Source: Promicromonospora panici
GTDB taxonomy: Bacteria > Actinomycetota > Actinomycetes > Actinomycetales > Cellulomonadaceae
Assembly: GCF_900608595.1 (NCBI RefSeq)
Contig: NZ_UWYY01000030.1
Span: forward strand, 1 to 64,000
Direction: 5' to 3'
DNA: 64,000 nucleotides
The notes under the pieces are model-generated. The model had not been told where the DNA came from. It was given only the letters and a program-made list of their open reading frames with translations, and made no database searches. Shown here piece by piece: positions 1 to 7,982 of the stretch. Position 1 is the first letter of the stretch; every line of letters begins with the position of its first letter. The position numbers were made by a program, and so were the translations under genes.

Positions 1-45
1 TCGGGTGCAGCATCGGGGGTAATGGAACCCCTTCTGGAGGAAGTC

Positions 46-936
46 ATGGCCGACCCACACACCACTCGGACCTATCCGCACGGCGTACCCAGCTGGATCG
101 ACCTGGAGACGCACGACGTCGAGGCGGCGCTCGCCTTTTACGGCCACCTGTTCGGCTGGAGGTTCACCGACAAGATGCCGCCCGGGGCGCCGGGGCGCTA
201 CGTCATCGCGTCCCAGGACGGCACCGACGCCACGGCGATCGCCGGGATCGCCACCCCGGACGAGGGCTTCGACGGCGAGGTCGCGTGGCACACCTACCTC
301 GCCGTGGACGACATCGGCGAGACAGCGGCCCGTGTCGCGGGGCTGGGCGGCGTCGTGAGCTCGCGGCCGGAGGCCGTGGGACCGCCGGGGCAGCCCGCGG
401 GCCGGATGGCGCGGATCGTCGACCGCCAGGGAGCACCCAGCCGCCTGTGGCAGGCGGGGACGCGGCCCGGCGCACAGGCCGTCAACGCGCCGGGCACGTG
501 GAACTTCAGCAACCTGCTCACGCCGGACGTGGATGGTGCCCTGCAGTTCTACGGTCCGCTGTTCGGGTGGGAGCGCAGCGACGACCTCGGGGCCGGCATG
601 GCACGGGTCCCCGGTTATGGCGACCACCTGGTCAGCACGTCCGACCCCGGCATCCACGAGCGTCAGGAGTTCGTACCGCCAGGCTTCGCCGACGTCGTCG
701 CCGGGGTGGTGCAGGCCGACGGTCCGGCGCGCTGGTCCGTGGCCTTTGCTGTCGCCGACCGGGACGGTTCCGTGGCGGCGGCGGAGCGCGGAGGCGCGAC
801 GGTGCTGGCGACGGAGGACGGCGAGTGGTCCAAGGAGGCGACGATCCGCGACCCGTTCGGCGCCGAGCTCGTCCTGGCGCAGTTCGACCCGCCGGGGGAG
901 TTTCTCGCGGCCGAGGCACAGGCCGGGAAGGACTGA
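46..936 (+). CDS. VOC (glyoxalase-fold) family protein with two domains
   Basis: The 296-residue product holds two vicinal-oxygen-chelate domains in tandem, near residues 10-140 and 150-285. Both repeat the pattern of a Trp/Phe-rich strand followed by a (A/G)xxFYxxLFGW helix (AALAFYGHLFGW, then GALQFYGPLFGW). This is the actinobacterial CFP30B/hydroxylase-like VOC family, whose substrate is mostly unknown. The start at 46 is preferred over the ATG at 22 because GGAGGA at 36-41 lies just upstream of it. The stop shares one base with the next start (TGATG), so the NUDIX gene is probably translationally coupled. No function beyond the fold can be assigned. Confidence 0.85.
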   Translation: MADPHTTRTYPHGVPSWIDLETHDVEAALAFYGHLFGWRFTDKMPPGAPGRYVIASQDGTDATAIAGIATPDEGFDGEVAWHTYLAVDDIGETAARVAGLGGVVSSRPEAVGPPGQPAGRMARIVDRQGAPSRLWQAGTRPGAQAVNAPGTWNFSNLLTPDVDGALQFYGPLFGWERSDDLGAGMARVPGYGDHLVSTSDPGIHERQEFVPPGFADVVAGVVQADGPARWSVAFAVADRDGSVAAAERGGATVLATEDGEWSKEATIRDPFGAELVLAQFDPPGEFLAAEAQAGKD

Positions 937-1427
937 TGCCGACGACGAGCGCGGGCCTGCTGCCCTACCGACGACTGCCCGGCGCCGGCATCGAGGTTCT
1001 GCTGGGTCACATGGGCGGGCCGTTCTGGGCGCGCAAGGACGAGGGCGCATGGACCCTGCTCAAGGGCGAGCTCGACCCTGACGAAGATCCGCACGTCGCG
1101 GCGCTGCGCGAAGCGAGCGAGGAGCTCGGGATGGCGCTACCGCCGTCCTCGGCCCCGGACATCGAGCTCGGCGAGGTCCGTCAGCGCGCGGGCAAGAAGG
1201 TCCTCGCCTGGGCGCGTGAGTGGCCGCGGCCCGGACCCGACCTGGAGCAGATCAACAGCAACACGGTCGAGATCGAGTGGCCCCCGCGGTCGGGGCGGCG
1301 CATCGAGGTTCCCGAGATCGACCGCGTCGCCTGGCTCGCACCCGACGACGCCCGGCGCCTCGTCGTGAGCGCGCAGGCCGCGTTCGTGGATCGCCTGGAG
1401 GACGCCCTCACGACGACCGGGACGTAG
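936..1427 (+). CDS. NUDIX hydrolase
   Basis: A 163-residue NUDIX-fold protein. The Nudix box GELDPDEDPHVAALREASEE continues into LGM and fits GX5EX7REUXEEXGU, giving the Mg-binding glutamates of a nucleoside-diphosphate-linked-moiety hydrolase. The N-terminus (SAGLLPYRR, then LLGHMGGPFWARKDEGAWTL) resembles the diadenosine-polyphosphate/NTP-pyrophosphohydrolase group often annotated as NUDIX domain-containing DNA mismatch repair protein. The start overlaps the preceding VOC stop by one base. Substrate is not predictable from sequence. Confidence 0.85.
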   Translation: MPTTSAGLLPYRRLPGAGIEVLLGHMGGPFWARKDEGAWTLLKGELDPDEDPHVAALREASEELGMALPPSSAPDIELGEVRQRAGKKVLAWAREWPRPGPDLEQINSNTVEIEWPPRSGRRIEVPEIDRVAWLAPDDARRLVVSAQAAFVDRLEDALTTTGT

Positions 1428-1470
1428 TCAGCCCTGCGCTCTCGAAGCCACGCACCATCGAGGAGGACCC

Positions 1471-1992
1471 ATGACCGAGGAAAGAGTCGTCCTGCTGGGC
1501 GAGGACGGCACGCCGATCGGCTCGGAGCTCAAGCGCCTGGTCCACACCACGGACACACCGCTGCACCTGGCGTTCTCGTGCCACGTGCTGAACGCCGCGG
1601 GTCAGGTGCTGGTCAGCCGGCGTGCCCTGGGCAAGCTCACCTGGCCAGGGGTTTGGACCAACTCCTTCTGCGGCCACCCGCAGCCTGGCGAAGCGATGGA
1701 GGACGCCGTGGTCCGCCGCGCGCACGACGAGCTCGGGCTGTCCGTGCGCCAGGTCCGGGTAGAGCTGCCCGGCTTCCGGTACCGCGCCACCGACGCCTCG
1801 GGAGTCGTGGAGAACGAGGTGTGCCCCGTCTACCTCGCGGTCACCGACGAGGAGCCGCACCCGAACCCGGACGAGGTCATGGACGCCCGCTGGGCCGAGG
1901 CCGGCGCGCTGGGCAGCGCGCTCCGTGCCGCGCCCTGGGCGTTCTCGCCCTGGTTCGTGAGCCAGGCCGCGGAGGTGCCGCTCTACACCTGA
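1471..1992 (+). CDS. idi: Isopentenyl-diphosphate delta-isomerase, type 1
   Basis: Type 1 IPP isomerase (173 aa) interconverts isopentenyl and dimethylallyl diphosphate in the cytoplasm. The two signature active-site blocks are visible: the cysteine in TNSFCGHP (about residues 65-72) and the glutamate in ENEVCPV (about 111-117). A NUDIX-like helix (GEAMEDAVVRRAHDELGL) carries metal ligands. Length matches bacterial Idi enzymes. GAGGA lies upstream of the ATG. It sits behind another NUDIX gene but has no isoprenoid-pathway neighbours here, so it is probably a stand-alone housekeeping gene. Confidence 0.93.
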   Translation: MTEERVVLLGEDGTPIGSELKRLVHTTDTPLHLAFSCHVLNAAGQVLVSRRALGKLTWPGVWTNSFCGHPQPGEAMEDAVVRRAHDELGLSVRQVRVELPGFRYRATDASGVVENEVCPVYLAVTDEEPHPNPDEVMDARWAEAGALGSALRAAPWAFSPWFVSQAAEVPLYT

Positions 1993-2030
1993 CCTCGGGG
2001 TTTGCTCGACGACCCGGCCGTGGCGTAGTT

Positions 2031-2056
2031 TTGTCCGTACTTTCTTGTACTGACAA
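2031..2056. promoter_or_regulatory. Probable operator of the tetronate operon (inverted repeat)
   Basis: TTGTCCGTAC, six bases, then GTACTGACAA: two 10-base arms that are inverted copies at 9 of 10 positions. The site lies 44 bases before the kdgT-like start and overlaps the expected promoter. The last gene of the operon encodes a GntR/UTRA regulator, whose family binds such palindromes. Assignment to that regulator is inference. Confidence 0.6.
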
Positions 2057-2099
2057 CTGCTGTCGCCATCGTCGGCGGCGCACGAGCGAGAGGTTCGCC

Positions 2100-3140
2100 A
2101 TGGATGCCGGGCGCTCACCGAAGTCGACTGTCCCCCTCTACGACTGGATGAACAGGATCCCGGGCGGGCTCATGCTCATCCCGCTCGTCCTTGGTTCGAT
2201 AGTCGGCACGTTCTTCCCGGGCTTCCTGGAGCTGGGCTCCTTCACGACCGCTCTGTTCAAGGACTCGGCCCTACCGCTGATCGCCGTCCTCATCTTCGCC
2301 ACCGGCATGCAGATCACCGCCCGCACCTCCGGGCCGGTCCTGGCCGCGACCGGCACGCTGCTCCTGACCAAGTCGCTGATTCCGGCGGCGCTCGTCGCCC
2401 TGGCGGGCAGCGTCTTCGGCATCGAGGGCTTCCTCGGCGTCTCGATCCTGGCGCTCATGGCCACGGTGGACAACAGCAACGGCGGCCTGTGGCTGGCCTT
2501 CACGGGTAAGTACGGCGACGCACGCGACCGCGGCGCCTACATGGCGTCGGCCCTGAACGACGGCCCGTTCATCTCGATGCTCTTCCTCGGCGCCTCGGGA
2601 CTGGCGGACATCCCCCTGACGGCGTTCCTCGCGGCGATCATTCCGCTGGTGCTCGGCTTCGTCGTCGGCAACCTGGATCCCCGCTGGACCGAGATCATGC
2701 GCCCGGTCCCGAACATCGTCATCCCGTTCTTCGCGTTCGCCCTGGGTACCGGGATCAACCTGCGCGACGTCGTGGCCGGCGGCGCGAGCGGCATCCTCGT
2801 GGGCATCATCGCCGTCGCCCTGACCGCCCTCCTGACCTACTCGGGCTACCGGTTCATCCTGCGGCGCGGCATCAGGTCCGGCGTTGCGATCGCCGCCGCG
2901 ACGACGGCGGGCAACGCCGTCGCCACGCCGGCGATCATCGGCGGGATCGACCCGGCGTTCGAGCCGTACGTCGCCGTGGCCACGGCCCAGGTCGCCTCCG
3001 CGGTCCTGGTCAGTGCGATCCTCGCGCCGCTCCTCGCGACCGTCGTCCTCAAGCGGCAGGGCGGCCTCAGCACCGCGGACGACGCCGAGACCGCGCCCGT
3101 CGCGGCCGGCACCGCGGGCGAGGGACGCGGCGCGGCATGA
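2100..3140 (+). CDS. kdgT: 2-keto-3-deoxygluconate permease family (KdgT) transporter
   Basis: A 346-residue integral membrane protein with about ten hydrophobic helices. KdgT-family features include the opening IPGGLMLIPLVLGSIVGTFF, the central MATVDNSNGGLW, and the late ATTAGNAVATPAI. KdgT proteins carry sugar acids inward with protons. Here the gene is the first of an operon with a four-carbon acid-sugar kinase and PdxA2, so the likely cargo is D-threonate or D-erythronate rather than ketodeoxygluconate (inference). The start at 2100 follows the operator. The stop overlaps the kinase start as ATGA. Confidence 0.85.
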   Translation: MDAGRSPKSTVPLYDWMNRIPGGLMLIPLVLGSIVGTFFPGFLELGSFTTALFKDSALPLIAVLIFATGMQITARTSGPVLAATGTLLLTKSLIPAALVALAGSVFGIEGFLGVSILALMATVDNSNGGLWLAFTGKYGDARDRGAYMASALNDGPFISMLFLGASGLADIPLTAFLAAIIPLVLGFVVGNLDPRWTEIMRPVPNIVIPFFAFALGTGINLRDVVAGGASGILVGIIAVALTALLTYSGYRFILRRGIRSGVAIAAATTAGNAVATPAIIGGIDPAFEPYVAVATAQVASAVLVSAILAPLLATVVLKRQGGLSTADDAETAPVAAGTAGEGRGAA

Positions 3141-4393
3141 GCCAGGACACCAGCCAGAGCACCGTCGGGGTCGTCGCAGACGACCTCACCGGAGCCGGCG
3201 ACTGCGTGGTGCAGTTCGCCCGCGCCGGGTGGACCAGCCATCTGGCGCTCGGCTCGGCGCTGCCCGTCGGCGAGCGGACGGCGGTCGCCGTGGTCACCGA
3301 CGCGCGGCCGCTCGACGACGCCGCCGCCCGAGCGGCCACCGCCGACGCCGTCCGCGCCCTGGTGTCCGCCGGGACGCGCCGGCTCTACGTCAAGATCGAC
3401 TCGACGATGCGCGGCAGCGTCGCGGGGCAGGTCGCCGGGGCGCTGGCCGCCTGGCGCGAGCGGGTCCCCGGCGCGTTCGCCGTCGTCTGCCCGAGCTATC
3501 CGGCGCTGCGGCGGACGGTCAGCGGCGGCGTCCTGCTGGTGGACGGCGCACCCGTCGCCACCACCACTGCCGGCCACGACCCCGTCACACCGGTCCGCGA
3601 CAGCGACCTGACCGCCCTCCTGCCCAGCGCCGTCCGGGTGCCCGCCGACGACGACGCGCGCACCCTCGCGCTCCGCCTCGCCGCGGCCGGGTCGAGCGCG
3701 GGCACGGTGGTGGTCGACGCCGTCGACGACGCCGACCTGGAGCGCCTCGCCGATGCGGTCGCCCTGCTGGGCGCCGACGCCGTCCCGGTCGGCTCGGCCG
3801 GCCTCGCGGCGGCGCTCGCCCCGCGCTGGGGCGGTGCCGCCGCCGTTCCGGAGCCCCCGCGCGTGGCCGTCGAGCGGGCCCTCGTGGTGCTCAGCTCCCT
3901 GAACGAGGTCTCGCTGGAGCAGGCCGACGAGCTCGTCCGCGCCGAGCCGGGCACGCACGTCCTGGTTCCCGACCCCGCCGTAGGGGCGGACCAGGTCGTC
4001 GCCTCGTGGCTGGCGGGTCTCGGGCCGGGGGCGTCGCCCCGGACCGTCCTCGTGCGCACCCCGGAGCCGACCGAGACCGGGCGGGAGCGCGCGGTCCAGG
4101 TGGCGAGCTCCCTGGCCGGGCTGGTCGCCGCGATCGCCGGACGGACCCGCCCGGACGCCATAGTCCTGATCGGCGGGGACGGCAGCCGCGCCGTCCTCGC
4201 CCGCCTCGGCGCCCGCAGCGTACGGGTCGCCGGATCGGTGGCCGAAGGGGTCCCCCTCGGTCACCTCGAGGGCGGGTCGGCCGCCGGCACCGTCGTCGTG
4301 ACCAAGGCCGGCGGCTTCGGCACCGCACGAACCGTCGTCGACGTCCTCACGAACCTGAGGTCGTACTGTTCCCACCAGGAGGTAACCCCTTGA
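3137..4393 (+). CDS. Four-carbon acid sugar kinase (DUF1537; OtnK/DtnK type)
   Basis: A 418-residue kinase of the DUF1537 family, which phosphorylates D-threonate, D-erythronate or related tetronates at the 4-OH with ATP. The N-terminal substrate domain has VADDLTGAGD (about residues 13-22) and YVKIDSTMRGS (about 88-98). The C-terminal nucleotide domain has LIGGDGSRAVL and the final VTKAGGFGT. The start overlaps the permease stop by four bases and the stop overlaps the next start, so the three genes are translationally linked. Its product is the expected substrate of the PdxA2 enzyme that follows. DtnK and OtnK cannot be told apart by eye. Confidence 0.88.
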   Translation: MSQDTSQSTVGVVADDLTGAGDCVVQFARAGWTSHLALGSALPVGERTAVAVVTDARPLDDAAARAATADAVRALVSAGTRRLYVKIDSTMRGSVAGQVAGALAAWRERVPGAFAVVCPSYPALRRTVSGGVLLVDGAPVATTTAGHDPVTPVRDSDLTALLPSAVRVPADDDARTLALRLAAAGSSAGTVVVDAVDDADLERLADAVALLGADAVPVGSAGLAAALAPRWGGAAAVPEPPRVAVERALVVLSSLNEVSLEQADELVRAEPGTHVLVPDPAVGADQVVASWLAGLGPGASPRTVLVRTPEPTETGRERAVQVASSLAGLVAAIAGRTRPDAIVLIGGDGSRAVLARLGARSVRVAGSVAEGVPLGHLEGGSAAGTVVVTKAGGFGTARTVVDVLTNLRSYCSHQEVTP

Positions 4394-5421
4394 GCATCCC
4401 CACCCTCGCGATCACGCTGGGCGACGTCGCGGGCATCGGCCCGGAGATCACGGCCAAGGCGCTGCTCGGCCACGACGACCTGCGCGCGCGGTGCGTTCCG
4501 GTGGTCGTGGGCGACGAGGGCGCGATGCGCCGCGCCGTCTCCGCGCTCGGCGCCGACCCTGCGGCGATCCGCGTGATCGCGTCCCCCGCCGAGGCGGCCA
4601 ACACCCCTGGCACCATCGAACTGCTCCAGACGGGCCCGTCACTCAGGGACGTCCCGATCGGCGAGCTCAGCGCCGCGGCCGGCGACGGCGCCTACCGGTT
4701 CGTCGTCGAGGCCTGCCGCCTGGCGCGCGAGGGCCAGGTCGACGGCATCGTGACGCCGCCGCTGAACAAGGCCGCGATGCATGCCGGCGGGCACAAGTGG
4801 CCCGGGCACACCGAGCTGCTCGCCCACGAGTTCGGCGTCGAGAACTTCAGCCTGGTGCTCTCCGCGGGCGACCTGTACTTCTTCCACCTGACGACGCACG
4901 TCTCCCTGCGGCAGGCGATCGAGGACATCACGCCGGAACGCACGCGCAACGTCCTCGACCTGGCGGGCGCGTTCACCACGGCACTGGGCCGGCCCGACGA
5001 GGCGATCGGGCTCGCCGGCCTCAACCCGCACGCCGGCGAGAACCGCCTGTTCGGCGACGAGGACGCCGACATCCTGGCGCCCGCCGTCGAGCAGGCGCGC
5101 GGCCGCGGTATCAACGCCCACGGCCCGCTGCCCGCCGACGCCCTCATCCCGGCCGCGGTCAAGGGGAAGTGGAACATGGTCATCGCCTGCTACCACGACC
5201 AGGGCCACGCCCCGTTCAAGGCGGTCTACGGTGACGACGGCGTGAACATCACCGTCGGCCTGCCCGTCGTGCGCGTCTCCGTCGACCACGGGACCGCGTT
5301 CGACATCGCCGGCCAGGGCATCGCACGCGAGGCCAGCCTCGTGCTCGCGATCGAGCGAGCCGCCGAGCTCGCGCCCGGCTGGGAGCACGTGTGGCAGACG
5401 GCGCAGAAGACCGCGAGCTGA
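4390..5421 (+). CDS. pdxA2: 4-phospho-D-threonate/erythronate 3-dehydrogenase (PdxA2)
   Basis: A 343-residue PdxA-family enzyme. PdxA2 members oxidise 4-phosphotetronates with NAD and decarboxylate them to dihydroxyacetone phosphate. PdxA hallmarks are LGDVAGIGPEI at the N-terminus, HKWPGHTELLA (metal/substrate histidine), YHDQGHAPFKA and VDHGTAFDIAGQG. The start is a TTG at 4390 overlapping the kinase stop. It is supported by a near-perfect AGGAGGT at 4377-4383 six bases upstream. Pairing with a DUF1537 kinase points to PdxA2 rather than the vitamin B6 enzyme PdxA. Confidence 0.9.
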   Translation: MSIPTLAITLGDVAGIGPEITAKALLGHDDLRARCVPVVVGDEGAMRRAVSALGADPAAIRVIASPAEAANTPGTIELLQTGPSLRDVPIGELSAAAGDGAYRFVVEACRLAREGQVDGIVTPPLNKAAMHAGGHKWPGHTELLAHEFGVENFSLVLSAGDLYFFHLTTHVSLRQAIEDITPERTRNVLDLAGAFTTALGRPDEAIGLAGLNPHAGENRLFGDEDADILAPAVEQARGRGINAHGPLPADALIPAAVKGKWNMVIACYHDQGHAPFKAVYGDDGVNITVGLPVVRVSVDHGTAFDIAGQGIAREASLVLAIERAAELAPGWEHVWQTAQKTAS

Positions 5422-5423
5422 CC

Positions 5424-6380
5424 ATGGCGCTCCCCGGACCCGACGGCACACCGCTGCACCGGCGGCTCAGCAGCGAGCTGCGCGCGCAGATCCTCGGCCG
5501 CGCGCTCGCACCGGGCGCGCACGTGCCCACCGAGGCCGAGCTGCAGGAACGCTACGGGGTGTCCCGCTCGGTGGTCCGGCAGGCGCTGGCCGCGCTGGAG
5601 CAGGAGGGCCTCGTCGAACGGCGCCGCGGGCGGGGCACCACCGTACGCGAGCGCGGCGAGCTCCACCGCCTCGTGCAGCGGGTCCCTGGCCTCTCGACCC
5701 AGGTGGAGGACGGCGGGGTGCATGTCAGCACCCGGGTCCTCGACCTCGGGCCCGAGCCCGCGTCCGAGGCCACCGGCGTGCTGGGCTCCGGCCAGGTGCT
5801 GCGGATGCGCCGCCTGCGCAGCGCCGGCGGGGAGCCGCTCGCCGTCATCGAGACCTGGCTACCCGAGGAGTTCGGCGACCTGACCGCCGAGGAGCTGACC
5901 GACACCTCCCTGCACGCTACGGTCCGACGCCGGTTCGGCACGCAGATCGTGGCGGGCAAGCGCCAGGTCCGGGCCGTCGGGGCCGACACCGAGACCGCCG
6001 AGCTGCTCCAGGTGCCGGTCGGGGCACCAGTGCTCCTGCTGGAGGGCACCAGCACCGACGAGGCAGCACGGCCGGTCGAGGTGTTCCGTACCTGGCACCG
6101 GGCCGACCGGGTGGTCTTCGACATCAACGTGATCCGCGAGCCCGACGCGACAGCGAACCTGGGCGGCGCCGATGTGGGCGGCCCTGACGTGGCCGGCGCC
6201 CACATGGCCGGCGCCGAGCTCCAGGCTCGGCTCAACGCTCTGGGGCGCGAGATGCTCGACCTGGCGCAGCAGCTCGAACGCGCCGGTCGGGCCCCGGGCG
6301 GCACCCAGTCCTCGCCGGCCGGCGCGGCAAGTCCGCGTCCTGGGGAGGATGACCCAGCCCGGTGGGTAACGGAGACGTAG
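5424..6380 (+). CDS. GntR-family transcriptional regulator (UTRA domain) with pentapeptide-like tail
   Basis: A 318-residue GntR/HutC-type regulator. The winged helix-turn-helix is near residues 10-75 (PTEAELQERYGVSRSVVRQA, then EGLVERRRGRGT). A UTRA effector domain follows (about 85-240). Residues 244-268 read ANLGG ADVGG PDVAG AHMAG AELQA, five units like A(D/N)LXX pentapeptide repeats. After this come a short amphipathic helix (LNALGREMLDLAQQLERAG) and a flexible tail. The tail is unusual for the family. The ATG at 5424 lies two bases after the pdxA2 stop; a GTG at 5391 is an alternative. Likely the local repressor acting at 2031-2056. The stop codon sits in a large palindrome. Confidence 0.85.
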   Translation: MALPGPDGTPLHRRLSSELRAQILGRALAPGAHVPTEAELQERYGVSRSVVRQALAALEQEGLVERRRGRGTTVRERGELHRLVQRVPGLSTQVEDGGVHVSTRVLDLGPEPASEATGVLGSGQVLRMRRLRSAGGEPLAVIETWLPEEFGDLTAEELTDTSLHATVRRRFGTQIVAGKRQVRAVGADTETAELLQVPVGAPVLLLEGTSTDEAARPVEVFRTWHRADRVVFDINVIREPDATANLGGADVGGPDVAGAHMAGAELQARLNALGREMLDLAQQLERAGRAPGGTQSSPAGAASPRPGEDDPARWVTET

Positions 6381-6421
6381 CAGTGCTACCTCCCAGTTAC
6401 CTCGTCGGCTGGGTCATCCTT
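6345..6421. terminator. 77-base palindrome carrying both convergent stop codons (bidirectional terminator)
   Basis: A 14-base perfect outer stem (AGGATGACCCAGCC at 6346-6359 against 6407-6420) encloses inner stems GGTAAC/GTTACC, GGAG/CTCC and GTAGCA/TGCTAC around a single central G at 6383. The stop of the GntR gene (TAG, 6378-6380) and that of the facing hydrolase gene (TAG on the minus strand, 6386-6388) are symmetric partners in it. It should fold on either transcript and separate the two genes. Confidence 0.8.
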
Positions 6422-7339
6422 CCCGGGGACGCCGTCCGTCTCGACGAGGCGCCGGGTCTCCTCCGCGACGGTCCGCCAGGCCACGGGCGGCAGGTCGTGG
6501 CCGACGCCGTCGAGCACCACCAGCTTCGCGCCCCGGACCGCCCGCGCCACGGCCCGGGCCGCCGACGTCCGGACGAGGGGGTCGTCCTCGCCGTGCAGCA
6601 CCAGGGTCGGCGTCCGGACCTCGCTCAGTCGCGGGCCGTGCCACCTGGCGTGCATCTGCCGGCTCAGTCCCGCCATGTCGCGCGGCCCGCTCTCGAGACC
6701 GCGCTCGATCCGTGCGCGCGCCGCGGCCTCGTCGCACGGGTTCACCGGCGACGCGAGCCCTTTCGCGACGGCCAGGGACGCCGCGATGTCGCCGTCGCGC
6801 CCCTCGGGATACTTCTTGACGGCGAGCCGCGCGACCAGGCCGAACCGCAGGTAGCGCAAGGCCCTGGGCCCGGACGCGTCGCTCGGCGGGGCGTCGCACG
6901 TGACGAGCCCGCGCACCCGCTCCGGGCGCCGCAGCGCGAGGCGCTGGGCCGCGATGCCGCCCAGGGAGTGCCCGAACACCACCGCACGCTCCCAGCCGAC
7001 GGCGTCCAGCACGGCGACGGCGTCGTCGACCAGGTCCTCGGCCGTGTACCTCGCGGGCCCCGGGCCGAGCAGCATGCTCCAGGGCCCGAGCCGCTTGGAC
7101 TCGCCGAACCGCGTGGAGGACCCGGTGTCGCGCTGGTCGTACCGGACGACGTCGAAGCCTTCGTCCGCCAAGGCCCGGCACAGCCCGTCCGGCCACCAGA
7201 ACCGGGAGATCGCGAGGCCCATCATGAGCAGGAGCGGGGTGCCGCCGCGCTGCCCGAGCCGGTCGTAGGCGAGCTCGACGTCGCCGTTACGTGCGTAGGT
7301 CGTCGGCGACCAGGTGTCGATGTCCGTCACCCCAGCCAT
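6386..7339 (-). CDS. Alpha/beta hydrolase
   Basis: A 317-residue alpha/beta-hydrolase-fold enzyme. It has the nucleophile elbow GHSLGG, the oxyanion region LLMMGLAISRFWW, an acid residue in LHGEDDPLV and the catalytic histidine in DGVGHDLPP, in the family order. The group around it (YDQRDTGSSTRF) is common in actinobacterial esterases and RsbQ/aclacinomycin-methylesterase-like proteins. Substrate unknown. The ATG at 7339 begins MAGVTDIDTW; the frame stays open upstream but has no domain there. Its C-terminus DDPA..VT mirrors that of the convergent GntR protein because both lie in the shared palindrome. Confidence 0.85.
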   Translation of the reverse strand: MAGVTDIDTWSPTTYARNGDVELAYDRLGQRGGTPLLLMMGLAISRFWWPDGLCRALADEGFDVVRYDQRDTGSSTRFGESKRLGPWSMLLGPGPARYTAEDLVDDAVAVLDAVGWERAVVFGHSLGGIAAQRLALRRPERVRGLVTCDAPPSDASGPRALRYLRFGLVARLAVKKYPEGRDGDIAASLAVAKGLASPVNPCDEAAARARIERGLESGPRDMAGLSRQMHARWHGPRLSEVRTPTLVLHGEDDPLVRTSAARAVARAVRGAKLVVLDGVGHDLPPVAWRTVAEETRRLVETDGVPGKDDPADEVTGR

Positions 7340-7414
7340 TGTTGTGCGCCTGAGCGCGTCCCGCCCGGCAGCAGCGTTTTCGGCACCCACCGGACGTGCG
7401 ATAGCCTCCGTGGC

Positions 7415-7873
7415 GTGCGCGTGATCTCGCTCCTCCGCTCGGCTGTCGCCGAGCCCGGGCGACGCCTGAACGGCGCGCTGATGATCCTCACGGTCATCAT
7501 CGGCGTGGTCACCATGCACTCGATGAGCGGGTCCCCGACGTCGCACCAGCACGTGCCCACCGACGGAGAAGTCGTCGCCACGCAGAGCGTGCACGCCGCC
7601 GTTCCGGGCACGCCGCCGACGGTGACACCGACCCCGGTCACCGAGGACCTGACCAAGCCGGCGGGCGACTGCTGCGAGGGGTGCGGCGGGCACGACGCCG
7701 CCATGGCGATGTGCCTCATGATCCTCGTCGCCCTGCTGGCCCTCGTCGTCCCCGCGCGACGTCTCCTGTGGCGTGCCCTGCCCGCGTGGTCGATGCCCCT
7801 GCCGCGGGTGGCGGTCGACCTCCGAGCGCTCGCCGCTCCTTCCCTGCACGAGCTCTGCATCAGTCGGACGTAG
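7415..7873 (+). CDS. Small membrane protein with His/Cys-rich linker (DUF6153-like)
   Basis: A 152-residue protein with a first hydrophobic segment (about 20-36, ALMILTVIIGVVTMHSM), a Pro/Thr-rich extracytoplasmic loop with SHQHVP and CCEGCGGH, and a second hydrophobic helix (about 95-112, MAMCLMILVALLALVVP). This resembles actinobacterial DUF6153 proteins, which sit next to DUF305 and Cop genes. Metal binding by the Cys/His cluster is inferred. The start is a GTG at 7415; a second GTG lies two codons later. It is the first gene of the copper-type cluster. Confidence 0.7.
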   Translation: MRVISLLRSAVAEPGRRLNGALMILTVIIGVVTMHSMSGSPTSHQHVPTDGEVVATQSVHAAVPGTPPTVTPTPVTEDLTKPAGDCCEGCGGHDAAMAMCLMILVALLALVVPARRLLWRALPAWSMPLPRVAVDLRALAAPSLHELCISRT

Positions 7874-7982
7874 ACCCGGCGTCGACGCGACCGGCGTCGA
7901 CCCCACCAGCGCGACCACGCCACCGCGTGGCCGCGCCGATGAGTGCTACCCCGACGAACCAGAAGAGTCAGAGGAAGATTTG

